This document shows, one piece after another, positions 7,838 through 16,623 of a stretch of DNA of 64,000 nucleotides. The DNA is from Leadbetterella sp. (GTDB lineage Bacteria > Bacteroidota > Bacteroidia > Cytophagales > Spirosomataceae), in contig JAHBUH010000019.1 of assembly GCA_019638185.1 (NCBI GenBank), forward strand, positions 1-64,000, in the 5' to 3' direction. The translations under genes and the position numbers were made by a program. How positions within the stretch are numbered: the first letter of the stretch is position 1; every line of letters begins with the position of its first letter. The notes under the pieces are model-generated. The model made no database searches. It had not been told where the DNA came from and saw nothing but the letters and a program-made list of their open reading frames with translations.

Positions 7838-8541
7838 CGGATTTGTTGCATAAAACTGTCTTTATAGGAGTCACTGACCGGGATAATATGTTTCTCTATA
7901 AAAATCCTTTGCCGTTCTATGGAGGTGATTTTTTCGAGAGACACAATATAGGATTTATGCACCCGAACAAACCGGTTAGCCGGTAAATTTTCGATTATTT
8001 TGGTGAGGCTGGTTAAGGTTAGCAGCTTTTGGTCGGGAGTATAGACCGTGGCATAATCTTTCCCGCCTTCAATAAAAAGGATGTCCTGTAGAGCCACCTT
8101 TTGCAGCCGGTGCGATGATTTTATAAAAATGAAATCCGGGGACTGAACCGGTGCCGGTACTAATGGCGGAGGGGATAGATTCTTCTGAAGCTGTAACAGG
8201 CTCAAAGCCTTTCGGGTAGCTGTCAATAACCTTTCAAACGATACCGGCTTCAGAAGATAGTCTATGACATCATGTTCGTATCCCTCCAATGCAAATTCCT
8301 GGTGTGCGGTGGTGATAATGACCATGGCCTTTCCCTGTAGTAATCTCATAAACTGAAAACCCGTCATATCCGGCATTTGCAGATCAAGACAGATGAGCTG
8401 AATATTTTCATGCTCTATAAGATCATACCCTTCCAGCACCTCGGTACTGCTGAGTATTTTATCCACATACGGGATTTTCTTCAGGTGGCTTTCCAGGACT
8501 TTCAGGGCCAGCGGTTCATCATCTATAATTAAAACATTCAT
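7828..8541 (-). CDS. LytTR-family response regulator
   Basis: Cytoplasmic two-component regulator. The receiver domain (1-115) has the acidic pair D7-D8, the phospho-acceptor D53 in CLDLQMPDMTG, the T/S switch in ITTAH and the K of LLKPVSF. The LytTR DNA-binding domain (about 135-237) shows FIFIKSSHRLQKVAL, DILFIEGGKDYATVY and NRFVRVHKSYIVSLEKI. At 237 aa it is standard length. It is encoded immediately after its kinase (one base between genes), so the two are co-transcribed and translationally coupled. The likely regulon includes the divergent outer-membrane receptor at 9768, by position. Confidence 0.95.
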   Translation of the reverse strand: MNVLIIDDEPLALKVLESHLKKIPYVDKILSSTEVLEGYDLIEHENIQLICLDLQMPDMTGFQFMRLLQGKAMVIITTAHQEFALEGYEHDVIDYLLKPVSFERLLTATRKALSLLQLQKNLSPPPLVPAPVQSPDFIFIKSSHRLQKVALQDILFIEGGKDYATVYTPDQKLLTLTSLTKIIENLPANRFVRVHKSYIVSLEKITSIERQRIFIEKHIIPVSDSYKDSFMQQIREL

Positions 8542-8542
8542 C

Positions 8543-9574
8543 TTATCCGTTCAGTTTTATGGTTAACAGGACTTCAAAATCAGGGCCTTCATCGGTAATA
8601 TTTAATGTATGACGACCGGGATAGAGCAGGTTTAAGCGCCGTTTTACATTTTGTAAACCGATTCCCCCCATGGAATCCTTGTTTTTATCGCTTATTTTAT
8701 TTTTTGTATAAAACAGCAGGGTATGGTCTTCTACCAGGATATGAATGACCAGAGGAGCAGTCAGGTCGGTTACTTCGCCATGCTTAAAAGCGTTTTCCAC
8801 AAACGAAATAAGCAGCAGAGGAGCAATGAAATGATCATTTGTAATCCCCTGGGTGTCAAACCGGATATGGGGAGGACGTTCGTACCGGAGTTTCTGAATG
8901 GATATCAGGTGGCTCAGGTAGGCGATCTCCTTTTTCAGCGGTACTTTTTCCGTATTGGATTCGTGTAAAACGTAACGCATCATTTCTGATAATTTCATGA
9001 TGGCATCCGGTGTTTTTTCCGGCTCGGACAGGGACAGCCCATACAGGTTATTAAAGGTATTGAAGAGAAAATGGGGATTGATCTGGCTTTTCAGAAATTT
9101 TAGTTCCATAGCGTTTTTTTCTTTTTCAACTTGCTCCTGGTGGTACAGATCATCAAAAATTTTGAGGGTAAAGCAAAAGAAAATACCAAAGGCACTGAAA
9201 AGGACATTTTCGGAAAAGTACTGCCCGGGAAGTATTTTTTCCGGGTATTGCCATTTTCCAAAGCAGGGCCCTATGAATTTTTGTTCGATAAGGTAGCGGA
9301 GCAGAACATCAGCAGCGATCATCAGGAAAATAGAAGCGGCGGCTGCTATATATTTCTTTTCTGAAATTAATTTCCCGAAAATGTAGAGGCTGATGTAGCA
9401 GACCAGGATGGTTCTACCGTAGCCAACGGCCGTAAAAGGATCTTTCAGGTCTTTATAAAAGGTGGGCCAGGTGACCTGGTTATTGTTATGCCAGGCTACA
9501 TTCAGGATAATGCCTAACAATACAAATGCCGCCCAGAAAGCGGTATGAGACAATATTTTCCTTTTTCGGATCAC
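8543..9574 (-). CDS. LytS-like sensor histidine kinase
   Basis: Integral-membrane sensor kinase. Four or so N-terminal hydrophobic segments (TAFWAAFVLLGIILNVAW, TILVCYISLYIFGKLI, IAAAASIFLMIAADVLL, VLFSAFGIFFCFTLKIF) form the input module. The His_kinase motif follows: LKSQINPHFLFNTFNNLYGL with the phospho-accepting His168, then the ATPase domain with PLLLISFVENAFKHG (N-box) and GGIGLQNVKRRLNLLY (G-box). There is no extracellular sensor loop of size, so the signal is probably sensed in the membrane. It is paired with the LytTR regulator immediately downstream. Confidence 0.94.
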   Translation of the reverse strand: MIRKRKILSHTAFWAAFVLLGIILNVAWHNNNQVTWPTFYKDLKDPFTAVGYGRTILVCYISLYIFGKLISEKKYIAAAASIFLMIAADVLLRYLIEQKFIGPCFGKWQYPEKILPGQYFSENVLFSAFGIFFCFTLKIFDDLYHQEQVEKEKNAMELKFLKSQINPHFLFNTFNNLYGLSLSEPEKTPDAIMKLSEMMRYVLHESNTEKVPLKKEIAYLSHLISIQKLRYERPPHIRFDTQGITNDHFIAPLLLISFVENAFKHGEVTDLTAPLVIHILVEDHTLLFYTKNKISDKNKDSMGGIGLQNVKRRLNLLYPGRHTLNITDEGPDFEVLLTIKLNG

Positions 9575-9736
9575 TGGTTTTTGGGATAAAAATAATACAG
9601 CAGGAAAAGATTACCTCTATAAACTCCGCAAACCGTGCTTTTTTATCCGCCAATGCCTGGCGGTGCGCTTTGACGCTTTCACAAAGACATTCAGGGCCTT
9701 AGCCGATTTCAGGCATGGAGGGGATCAGCCCTCATT

Positions 9737-9759
9737 TACTTTTGAAACGAAAAAGTAAG
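9737..9759 (+). promoter_or_regulatory. Putative promoter with overlapping inverted repeat upstream of the outer-membrane receptor
   Basis: TACTTTTG at 9737-9744 matches the TAnnTTTG -7 consensus. It also forms the left arm of an inverted repeat (TTACTTTT at 9736-9743, AAAAGTAA at 9751-9758) separated by seven bases, ending ten bases before the receptor ATG. The position suggests an operator overlapping the start of transcription or a short 5' hairpin. A LytTR binding site here would make sense but cannot be proved. Confidence 0.4.
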
Positions 9760-9767
9760 CCTGTAGT

Positions 9768-12146
9768 ATGAAACACCTGTTTTTAATTCTGTTTATCATT
9801 TCCACTGCCGTGTATGGTCAGGAACCAGTGGCGATTCGCGGAAAGATCCTGATCCATCCGCAGGAGCCCGCCGGTTTTGCCAGTATATTGCTGCTTCAGA
9901 AAGCCGGCATTTCCTGGGTAGCGGCTACGCTTACCGACTCGGCCGGGAGTTTCGCCCTGAAAGCCGTTCCGGGTCGGTACCTGTTGAAAATCAGGTATAC
10001 AGGTTATAAAGAGAGAGAAGTGGAAGTAGTAGCTGCCGATACCGCCCGGGAAATTTACCTGGAACCGATAGTTCTTATACCGGATGAGCGTGTCCTTCAG
10101 GAGGTGGTGGTCAGTGCCCCTAAGCCGTTCCTGGAACAAAGGATAGACCGGCTCGTAGTCAATCTTTCAGGCGGTGTGGTAAATGCGGGAGCTACCGCTT
10201 TTGAGATCCTGCAAAAAGTTCCGGGAATAGTACTGGTCAATAACCGCATTACTATTTCCGGAAAATCAGGCGTCATTATCATGATAAACGGGAAGCCCTC
10301 GCCGTATACGGATATGGAGTCGGTCATACGGGATATCCCCGCTGCCCATATTGAGAAAATAGAACTTATAAGCCACCCGGGTGCCCGTTTTGAGGCCAGT
10401 GGAAACGCCGGGGTCATTAACATGGTTTTAAAAAAGAATAAATATGCCGGTTTAAACGGAGACGGGGTAGCAGGCGGCGGAGGTAGTATATATGATCAGA
10501 GGCCGGTAAAGTCAGAAGATAAAATGTATTACAGGATTACTAACTCGCTTAACCTGAATTACCGGAAAGGGAACGTAAATGTTTTCGGAAGTTTTGACTA
10601 CCTGAAAAGATCTGTTTTTGAAGTGAATAATATGGACCGGATCATTGGGGATACCTTTTATAAACAAACCAATTATTATCCTTATCACTACCATAACCTT
10701 AACTACCGGACGGGGGTAGATTATTTTATCAGCGCCAGGTCTGTCATTGGCCTTTTGCTGACCGGGTATGACCGGAACGGCCAGGGCACAGGAGTCACCT
10801 ATACGGATCTCCTGGAAGAATCTGTTTTGCAGAAAGGGTTCAGAACAGACGTTACTACCCGCATTCACCGAAAGAACACTACTGCTAATATCAACTTCAG
10901 CCATAAGTTTGACTCTACGGGGAAGGCACTGAACCTGGATCTGGATATTTCAAAATATAATTACAGAAACCAAAGTGATATATGGATAGCTGACGGTCTC
11001 AAAAATCACTGGTTGCAATCCGGAAATACGCCGCTGAGTTATTGGACGGCCAAGGCCGATTTTGAAAACCCTGTGCGCCCTACCGTAAAGCTGGAAACAG
11101 GGTTTAAGGTGTCGAAGGTAAAGATAGAGAATGACCTGATCTTTAAGCGGAACGGAATTCCAGATCTCAGCCGCTCAAGCCGGTTTAATTACTATGAATC
11201 GGTTTATGCTGCTTATGGAAGTGTGACCAAAGAATATGATAAAATGAGGTTTCAAATAGGGTTGCGGCTTGAAAATACGGCTAACCGGGGGCTTTTGGCG
11301 GATTCCCTGGTGTTAAAAAGGAAGTTTCTGCAGCTGTTTCCCAGTTTTTATTTCCAGAAAACATTCAGGAGTGAACTTAACGCCACTGTTTCCTATAGCA
11401 GGCGCTTAGATCGTCCTAACTTTCAGTTGCTTAGTCCGTTCGAATATTTTATTGATTCGCTTACTTATTACAAAGGAAACCCCACTTTACTGCCCCAGCT
11501 TACCCATGCCGTAAAGTTTTCCCTAAGTCGTGAAAAACTGCCCACACTCTCCTTTTCGTATAATTTCACCCGGCAGGTTATCTATAATGAAGTGCCCTAT
11601 CAGAACGGAGCGGTCACTTTCATGCACGCGGAAAACCTGGGTACATTTCGTAATGGGGTGATAGAACTGAATTACCCGTTTACCATAAGGAAAAAAGTGA
11701 CGGGGTATTCCGGCGCTCAGGCTGTTCATAACTCTTTTTATGCCCCTTATCAGAATACGGCTTATCACAGAAAGATGTGGAACGGACAGTTTTACGGTGG
11801 TTTTACCTGGAAGGTCAGTCCTGCACTGGCAGCCGAGCTGAATACCTATTATTCTACCGGTCAGCTGAATGAGTTTGCCCGTATAAGTGCCTCTTCGGGT
11901 GTGAATATCGGCGTTCAGCTGTCTGTATGGAAAGACAAAGGCCGGCTGGCTCTACAGGTGAATGATGTGTTTTACAGGAATTCAGTTAAAAGTACCATTG
12001 ACTTTTATCCTATTCACATTCGCTATTTTTACAGGGACGATTCCCGGAATTTCCGGTTAACTTTTTCATATACCTTCGGAAAACATAAGATAAATAAAGC
12101 TAGGGAGCGGCAGTCCGGCTCAGAGGAAGAGGAGCGGCGGCTGTGA
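9768..12146 (+). CDS. Outer-membrane beta-barrel receptor (TonB-dependent-receptor-like)
   Basis: Signal peptide MKHLFLILFIISTAVYGQ, then a carboxypeptidase-regulatory-like domain (about 20-100; GSFALKAVPGRYLLKIRYTG), a plug-like domain (about 115-225; VVNAGATAFEILQKVPGIVL, GARFEASGNAGVINMVLKK) and a long barrel of alternating aromatic strands to the C-terminus. This matches the Bacteroidota outer-membrane beta-barrel group related to TonB-dependent receptors. The substrate is unknown. The C-terminal tail is charged (SGSEEEERRL) rather than ending in an aromatic strand, which is slightly unusual. It is divergent from the LytTR/LytS pair, which probably regulates it, and is followed by a strong terminator. 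No SusD-like partner is present, so a polysaccharide-utilisation role is not supported. Confidence 0.88.
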   Translation: MKHLFLILFIISTAVYGQEPVAIRGKILIHPQEPAGFASILLLQKAGISWVAATLTDSAGSFALKAVPGRYLLKIRYTGYKEREVEVVAADTAREIYLEPIVLIPDERVLQEVVVSAPKPFLEQRIDRLVVNLSGGVVNAGATAFEILQKVPGIVLVNNRITISGKSGVIIMINGKPSPYTDMESVIRDIPAAHIEKIELISHPGARFEASGNAGVINMVLKKNKYAGLNGDGVAGGGGSIYDQRPVKSEDKMYYRITNSLNLNYRKGNVNVFGSFDYLKRSVFEVNNMDRIIGDTFYKQTNYYPYHYHNLNYRTGVDYFISARSVIGLLLTGYDRNGQGTGVTYTDLLEESVLQKGFRTDVTTRIHRKNTTANINFSHKFDSTGKALNLDLDISKYNYRNQSDIWIADGLKNHWLQSGNTPLSYWTAKADFENPVRPTVKLETGFKVSKVKIENDLIFKRNGIPDLSRSSRFNYYESVYAAYGSVTKEYDKMRFQIGLRLENTANRGLLADSLVLKRKFLQLFPSFYFQKTFRSELNATVSYSRRLDRPNFQLLSPFEYFIDSLTYYKGNPTLLPQLTHAVKFSLSREKLPTLSFSYNFTRQVIYNEVPYQNGAVTFMHAENLGTFRNGVIELNYPFTIRKKVTGYSGAQAVHNSFYAPYQNTAYHRKMWNGQFYGGFTWKVSPALAAELNTYYSTGQLNEFARISASSGVNIGVQLSVWKDKGRLALQVNDVFYRNSVKSTIDFYPIHIRYFYRDDSRNFRLTFSYTFGKHKINKARERQSGSEEEERRL

Positions 12147-12201
12147 GCCGGATCCATTCAACCGCCAAAATTACCATGTAAAGCGGAGTAAGCTCTGATT
12201 C

Positions 12202-12238
12202 AAAAAGAGATCGCCTGTCAGCGGGCGATCTCTTTTTT
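12202..12238. terminator. Strong bidirectional Rho-independent terminator
   Basis: A 14-base arm AAAAAGAGATCGCC pairs with GGCGATCTCTTTTT across a short GC-rich loop. T-runs or A-runs on both sides make it usable in both directions. It separates the convergent receptor and NmrA-like genes. Confidence 0.88.
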
Positions 12239-12243
12239 GGATT

Positions 12244-13104
12244 TCAATGAATATAATCTATGAATCGGGTCTGTGGTTTTCCCAGTAATTCCCAGGTTTC
12301 ACCGGCCTCAAATTTTTCAGGGTAATTATTGAGTGCTTCAATTATTTTGGCGCCATAGCTGAATTTATTGCTGAATTTTCCGGCCAGTTTCAGGAAAAAG
12401 AGGGGCGCCTTTACTACCCGGAGGTTGGTTTTACGGGAATATTTTTTATAGAAGCGGGCGGCCTCATCTGCCGTAAATCCTTCCTGCCCCTGGATCACAA
12501 ACTCCTGGTTACCAGGGTTAAGTTCAAATGCCCTTATCACCTGCCTCCCGTAATCTTCTGCGGCGATAAGGAACATTTTAAACCTTGATTTACCTGCCAG
12601 GGCAATAAAATTCCCCTGCCGGTAAGCGCCTTTGTCAAAGCTCTCCATAAACGTGGAAGGGTAAAAAATGGAGTACGGGATTCCGGCAGACCGGATCTTA
12701 TTCACGGCAGTATTTTTCATTTCAAAAGCCCACCAGTGGAACCCGTTTTGTCCCTGGTATAAATGTACCAGGGAGGAAAGGTAACCTATTCTTTTTAGAG
12801 ATGATGCTTTAGCCGCTGCCAGGATATTATCCAGCCCCTCCCTTTCAGGCTGAAAATCATCTTCTGCACTACCCTGAGCCACTGAGAGGTTTAAATAAAG
12901 ATATTCCAGCCCGGTCAGGAAGTGCCGTAGTGCGGCCATATCCTGCAAGTCCCCCCGGATGTATTGAACGCGATCACCGAAAAGGCGTTTTGCTTTTTCA
13001 ATATCCCGCACGAAAACAGTGACTTCAAACCCCGCTTCCATAAAGACCTGGGTAACGGGGATGCCAAGCATACCCGTAGCACCGATAATACCTATTTTTC
13101 TCAT
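12244..13104 (-). CDS. NmrA-like / atypical SDR family NAD(P)-binding protein
   Basis: Cytoplasmic Rossmann-fold protein of 286 aa. The dinucleotide-binding loop is IGATGMLGIPV (residues 7-17), followed by VFVRDIEKAKRLFGDRVQYIRGDLQD, the pattern of NmrA/atypical short-chain dehydrogenases. The active-site YxxxK of classical SDRs is not evident; the equivalent region reads WWAFEMKNTAVNKIRSAGIPYSIFYPSTFME, as in NmrA-like proteins. Substrate unknown; it may be a redox sensor rather than an enzyme. Monocistronic: bounded by a strong terminator downstream and a divergent cytochrome gene upstream. Confidence 0.85.
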   Translation of the reverse strand: MRKIGIIGATGMLGIPVTQVFMEAGFEVTVFVRDIEKAKRLFGDRVQYIRGDLQDMAALRHFLTGLEYLYLNLSVAQGSAEDDFQPEREGLDNILAAAKASSLKRIGYLSSLVHLYQGQNGFHWWAFEMKNTAVNKIRSAGIPYSIFYPSTFMESFDKGAYRQGNFIALAGKSRFKMFLIAAEDYGRQVIRAFELNPGNQEFVIQGQEGFTADEAARFYKKYSRKTNLRVVKAPLFFLKLAGKFSNKFSYGAKIIEALNNYPEKFEAGETWELLGKPQTRFIDYIH

Positions 13105-13296
13105 TCTTACCCGATTAATTTGGGGTTAAAAATACAGGTAAATTCTAACGGTGTTCAAATAACCTGTATGAATGGTGAAAAAACTGTCATGAAATGATGC
13201 GGCTGCAATTCATCCCCTGTTTTATACAGCTCATACCATTGCCTCTATGTACTGATTCTGCCGTGCAGCATCTTTGTGCAACTAATGTTTTACAAA

Positions 13297-13821
13297 ATGA
13301 AAAAGGTTTACAAAGTATTAAGGGGTGTGATGGCCCTGATTTTGATTGGAATCGGGATGGCCGGCACTTATCTGAAAGTATTTTTGCCTGACGTGGGCCA
13401 GCCCCGGCCTAAGCCTGCTGAGAATGACCGGGTAGCGTACGGGGCTTACATTATAAATGCATAGGGCTGTGTGGACTGCCATAGCAAAGTGGATGAAAAA
13501 GGGGTTCTTATAAAAGGCGCGGAATTTGGCGGCGGCAGGGAGTTCGGTCAACCGGCAGGCATTATACGCTCACCCAACATAACTTTTGATAGAGAAAGCG
13601 GCATAGGGCACTGGACAAAAGAGATGTTTGTACAGCGTTTTAAAGCCTATGCAGACAGCAGTTATGCCTCCCCGAAACTTACACCTGCGGATTTAAACAG
13701 CCCCATGCCCTGGCTGATGTATTCGGGTATGAAGAATGAAGACCTGGAGGCCATATACGCTTACCTGCAAAGTTTAAAGCCCATTCATAACCAGGTAAGC
13801 AGGGCGGAAAAAGCAAGATAA
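13297..13821 (+). pseudogene. Monoheme cytochrome c gene interrupted by an in-frame amber codon
   Basis: Reading from ATG 13297, the frame encodes an N-terminal membrane anchor (VLRGVMALILIGIGMAGTYL) and reaches TAG at 13462-13464. Without that codon the frame continues with GCVDCHSK, a CxxCH heme-attachment site, then SPNITFDRESGIGHW, and PMPWLMYSGM, which could give the distal Met, ending at TAA 13819-13821. The whole would be a 174-codon membrane-anchored cytochrome c. The stop falls two codons before the first heme cysteine, and a single C-to-T change from CAG would explain it. Everything downstream still looks under coding constraint, so the break is recent, a sequencing error, or read through. 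Confidence 0.8.
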
Positions 13822-13871
13822 AATATAGGAGGCAGATTTCGGGAAACATAAAATAAATGAGGATTAATGCA

Positions 13872-13879
13872 TACATTTG
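13872..13879 (+). promoter_or_regulatory. Bacteroidota -7 element TACATTTG upstream of the DUF1016 gene
   Basis: An exact TAnnTTTG match 13 bases before the ATG at 13893. The flanking region is AT-rich. No clear -33 element was found at standard spacing. Confidence 0.4.
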
Positions 13880-13892
13880 TGTAGCAACTTAA

Positions 13893-14900
13893 ATGATTAT
13901 GCTTATTAACTCATCCATCATAACCGACATCAAATCTATTATTGCTCATTCGAAAGAAAAAGCAATTCGCGCCGTTGATCATCAGCGAACCCTAATGTAC
14001 TGGCATATCGGCAAACGCATCTTTGAGGAAGAACAGGAGGGGAAGGAGCGTGCTGATTATGGTAAATATCTCACAGAATACATTGCTCGGGCATTGGAAC
14101 CCGAATATGGCAGGGGTTATTCCAGGCGTCAGATAGAGCTTTTCAGGCAGTTTTATCGGACTTTTCCAATTGCGAATGCACTGCGTTCGCAATTGGGGTG
14201 GACACAGTATAAATTACTCATCCGGATTGATAATCAGGATAAAAGAGAGTTTTATATTGCTGAAACGATTAAAAATAATTGGACTTCAAGGCAATTGGAG
14301 AGGCAGATGTATAGTAACTTATATGAACGCCTTTTACTAAATAACGACAAGGAAAGCGTATTGGCCGTTGCTAAAAAAGAAAAACAGCCCTCAGACGCCC
14401 GTGAAATCATCAAAGATCCGATGTTCCTGGAGTTCCTAGGGTTAAAAAGGGAAGCGTCATTTTATGAAAAAGACCTGGAAAGTGCTATTCTTACCCATTT
14501 GCAGGATTTTTTATTGGAATTAGGCAATGGATTCTCGTTTGTGGCAAGGCAGAAAAGAATACATCTTGAAGGCGATGAGTTTTTTGCGGATCTGGTCTTT
14601 TATAACCGATTAATGCAGTGCTTTGTGATCATTGAGATTAAAACCTCGCGACTCACCCACCAGGATATAGGTCAACTGCAAATGTATGTGAACTATTATG
14701 ACCGTATAGAAAAATTGCCGCATGAGAACCCCACCATCGGTATCCTGCCTTGCGCAAGTAAAAATGATACGGTAGTACGCTTTACCTTACCTGAAGGTCA
14801 AAAGCAGATAATTGCCAGCCAGTACGAACTCTACCTGCCTACAGAAAAGCAGTTATTGGAAGAAGTGCAAAAAGAATTGAAGAACTTTGAGAACAAATAA
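13893..14900 (+). CDS. DUF1016 (YhcG-type) PD-(D/E)XK nuclease family protein
   Basis: An N-terminal DUF1016 helical domain (about 1-160; RTLMYWHIGKRIFEEEQ, GYSRRQIELFRQFYRTFP, LGWTQYKLLIRI, WTSRQLERQM) is followed by a C-terminal restriction-endonuclease-like domain. The nuclease motif is visible as D233 in FFADLVFYNR and E248-I-K250 in CFVIIEIKTS, with QLQMYVNYYD after it. It is a full-length family member. The family occurs near type I restriction systems and in mobile regions, but none is present here. The gene is AT-rich relative to the backbone (one 60-base line, 14281-14340, is 38% GC), suggesting transfer. Its stop is one base from the next start, so it is coupled to the CYTH gene. 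Confidence 0.9.
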   Translation: MIMLINSSIITDIKSIIAHSKEKAIRAVDHQRTLMYWHIGKRIFEEEQEGKERADYGKYLTEYIARALEPEYGRGYSRRQIELFRQFYRTFPIANALRSQLGWTQYKLLIRIDNQDKREFYIAETIKNNWTSRQLERQMYSNLYERLLLNNDKESVLAVAKKEKQPSDAREIIKDPMFLEFLGLKREASFYEKDLESAILTHLQDFLLELGNGFSFVARQKRIHLEGDEFFADLVFYNRLMQCFVIIEIKTSRLTHQDIGQLQMYVNYYDRIEKLPHENPTIGILPCASKNDTVVRFTLPEGQKQIIASQYELYLPTEKQLLEEVQKELKNFENK

Positions 14901-14901
14901 C

Positions 14902-15432
14902 ATGAACATTAAAAACTTTGAATTTAAAGCAAAAGTAGAGGGGATTGAACCTTACGAAGAAAAGCTGCTTACCCTGAATCCTGAATATAAAGGGCTTGAC
15001 TACCAGTCGGATACTTATTTTAACGTTCGGCAGGGAAGGCTGAAGCTGCGGGAAGGCAATATTGAAAACTCCCTGATCCACTATGACCGGGAGGATATTG
15101 CCGGTTCCAAAGAATCGCAGATCATATTATACCGGCACACGCCGGATAAAGCCCTGAAAGACATTCTGACCCTACAGCTCGGAGTAAAAATAGTAGTGGA
15201 AAAAAGAAGGAAAATCTATTTTATCGGCAATGTTAAATTTCATTTTGATGTGGTTGAAAACCTGGGAACCTTCATTGAAGTAGAAGCCATTGATGACCGG
15301 GAGGAATTTACCATTGAGGAGCTGAAAGCCCAATGCGATCATTACTTCCATTTCTTTAATCTGACGGCAGCTGACCTGGTAGATCAATCCTACAGCGACC
15401 TGCTCATAACCCTCCAAAGCAGCAGATCATAA
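14902..15432 (+). CDS. CYTH-domain protein (class IV adenylate cyclase-like / triphosphate-binding)
   Basis: Start at ATG 14902 (MNIKNFEFKAK), one base after the preceding stop; the upstream TTG is less likely. The CYTH tunnel-fold signature is present: the N-terminal FEFKAK acidic/basic alternation (ExKxK form), QGRLKLRE, the basic strand EKRRKIYF, and FHFDVVENLGTFIEVEAID. Such proteins bind a triphosphate with metals; members act as adenylate cyclases, thiamine triphosphatases or tripolyphosphatases, and I cannot choose among these. At 176 aa it is a single-domain form. Pairing with a nuclease of the DUF1016 family in a tight two-gene unit is unexpected. Confidence 0.82.
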   Translation: MNIKNFEFKAKVEGIEPYEEKLLTLNPEYKGLDYQSDTYFNVRQGRLKLREGNIENSLIHYDREDIAGSKESQIILYRHTPDKALKDILTLQLGVKIVVEKRRKIYFIGNVKFHFDVVENLGTFIEVEAIDDREEFTIEELKAQCDHYFHFFNLTAADLVDQSYSDLLITLQSSRS

Positions 15433-15460
15433 ACCCACCGCCAAGCACTCTAATTAACCA

Positions 15461-16414
15461 TCAACCATTAAAAAGTGTCCCTCCCAGCCGTTTATACACC
15501 AGCAAAGCCGCCGCCAGGTCCTCTACCGCCAGCCCGGCCGACTTAAACAGGGTGATTTCTTCTGCGGAGGTTCTGCCCGGGTGGAGGCTTTTGACCAGTT
15601 CGGCGATATCGGCCCGGATATCTTTTTCAGAAATAAGGCCGGAAGCAATGGGGATGGCCAGGTCACCGGTTTCATGAGGCGCGCCTATCCGGGAATCTGC
15701 AAACAGCGTGCTCTTCCGGATAGCCTCGTCATCAGTTTCCCGGGTATCAGGTTTATGCGAGCCGATCAGGTCCAGGTGGGTGCCCGGCTTCAGCCATTCT
15801 CCCCGGATAACGGGCGTGGGTGACAGGGTGGCACAGGAGATCACATCGGCCTGATGGGCAGCCTCCCCCAGGTTAGAAACGGCCACAGCCGGGATGCCCT
15901 TCACTTCCAACGATGCCACAAAGTGATTAAGCTTATCGGGATCACGCATCCACACGCTTACTTTCTTAAAGTTTCTTACGGCCCGGTGCGCCTGAACCAG
16001 GTGCTGCGCTACTTTTCCGCCGCCCACTACCAATAAGTGTTCCGAGTCCTCCCGGGAGAGGAAAGAAGAAGCCAGGGCGGAAGTGCAGGCCGTTCTCCGC
16101 GAGGTGATCTCAGCGGCATTCATCATGGCCAGGGGCTGGCCGGTACGGGAATTACTGAGCAGGTAGCGGGCAAAGATGGACGGCATATTCTGCCGGGCAT
16201 TCCCGGGCGCTACCGTTACCTGCTTCATGCCCATGTACTCCTGATTCCAGACCGGCATCAGGATGAGGGTGTTTTCGTCACCGTCACTGGTTTTGTAAAA
16301 ATGGTGATGCCGGAGAGGCATGGTATAATCGGTCCGGAAAATATCCCGGATGGCTTCTATCAGGTCAGGATAATCCAGGTAGTCCGTGATTTTATGGTCA
16401 GGTACGATGAGCAT
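15461..16414 (-). CDS. Ornithine cyclodeaminase / mu-crystallin family protein
   Basis: Cytoplasmic NAD(P)-dependent enzyme family that includes ornithine cyclodeaminase, alanine dehydrogenase of archaea and ketimine reductases. It shows the family N-terminus (MPLRHHHFYKTSDGDENTLILMPVW, then YMGMKQVTVAPGN), RTGQPLAMMNAAEITSRRTACTSALAS, the Rossmann loop VVGGGKVAQHLVQA near residue 130, and the GSHKPDTRETDDEAI segment near the substrate site. Length (317 aa) is normal. The exact substrate is undetermined: ornithine, a cyclic imine or another amino acid are all possible. A large palindrome lies directly upstream, between it and the divergent gene. Confidence 0.9.
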   Translation of the reverse strand: MLIVPDHKITDYLDYPDLIEAIRDIFRTDYTMPLRHHHFYKTSDGDENTLILMPVWNQEYMGMKQVTVAPGNARQNMPSIFARYLLSNSRTGQPLAMMNAAEITSRRTACTSALASSFLSREDSEHLLVVGGGKVAQHLVQAHRAVRNFKKVSVWMRDPDKLNHFVASLEVKGIPAVAVSNLGEAAHQADVISCATLSPTPVIRGEWLKPGTHLDLIGSHKPDTRETDDEAIRKSTLFADSRIGAPHETGDLAIPIASGLISEKDIRADIAELVKSLHPGRTSAEEITLFKSAGLAVEDLAAALLVYKRLGGTLFNG

Positions 16415-16424
16415 AAGGAAATAT

Positions 16425-16465
16425 TTTTTTACAAATTAGTACTTCAATTCCTAATTTGTAAAAAA
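16425..16465. repeat. 15-bp perfect palindromic arms in a divergent promoter region
   Basis: TTTTTTACAAATTAG (16425-16439) and CTAATTTGTAAAAAA (16451-16465) are exact inverted copies around an 11-base spacer, starting 11 bases upstream of the ornithine-cyclodeaminase-like start codon. As it lies between two divergent starts it is unlikely to be a terminator. An operator for a dimeric regulator, or a 5'-UTR hairpin, fits better. Confidence 0.6.
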
Positions 16466-16623
16466 TACGCTGCGATAACTATCAATAGGTACCGGCCCCG
16501 AACCGGTATCTACAGAAATCTCTTCCACAAATAGGATTCTAAAAATAAAATATTTAATATTATGGATATTTTACCGGGACATAGCTGCCATTGAGTTCGT
16601 GACCTCCCGAATCTTAACTCTTC

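Noticed and set aside
9647-9663. CCGCCA/TGGCGG inverted repeat in the 9575-9767 gap
   Set aside because: Six base pairs in a GC-rich setting could occur by chance; no supporting context.
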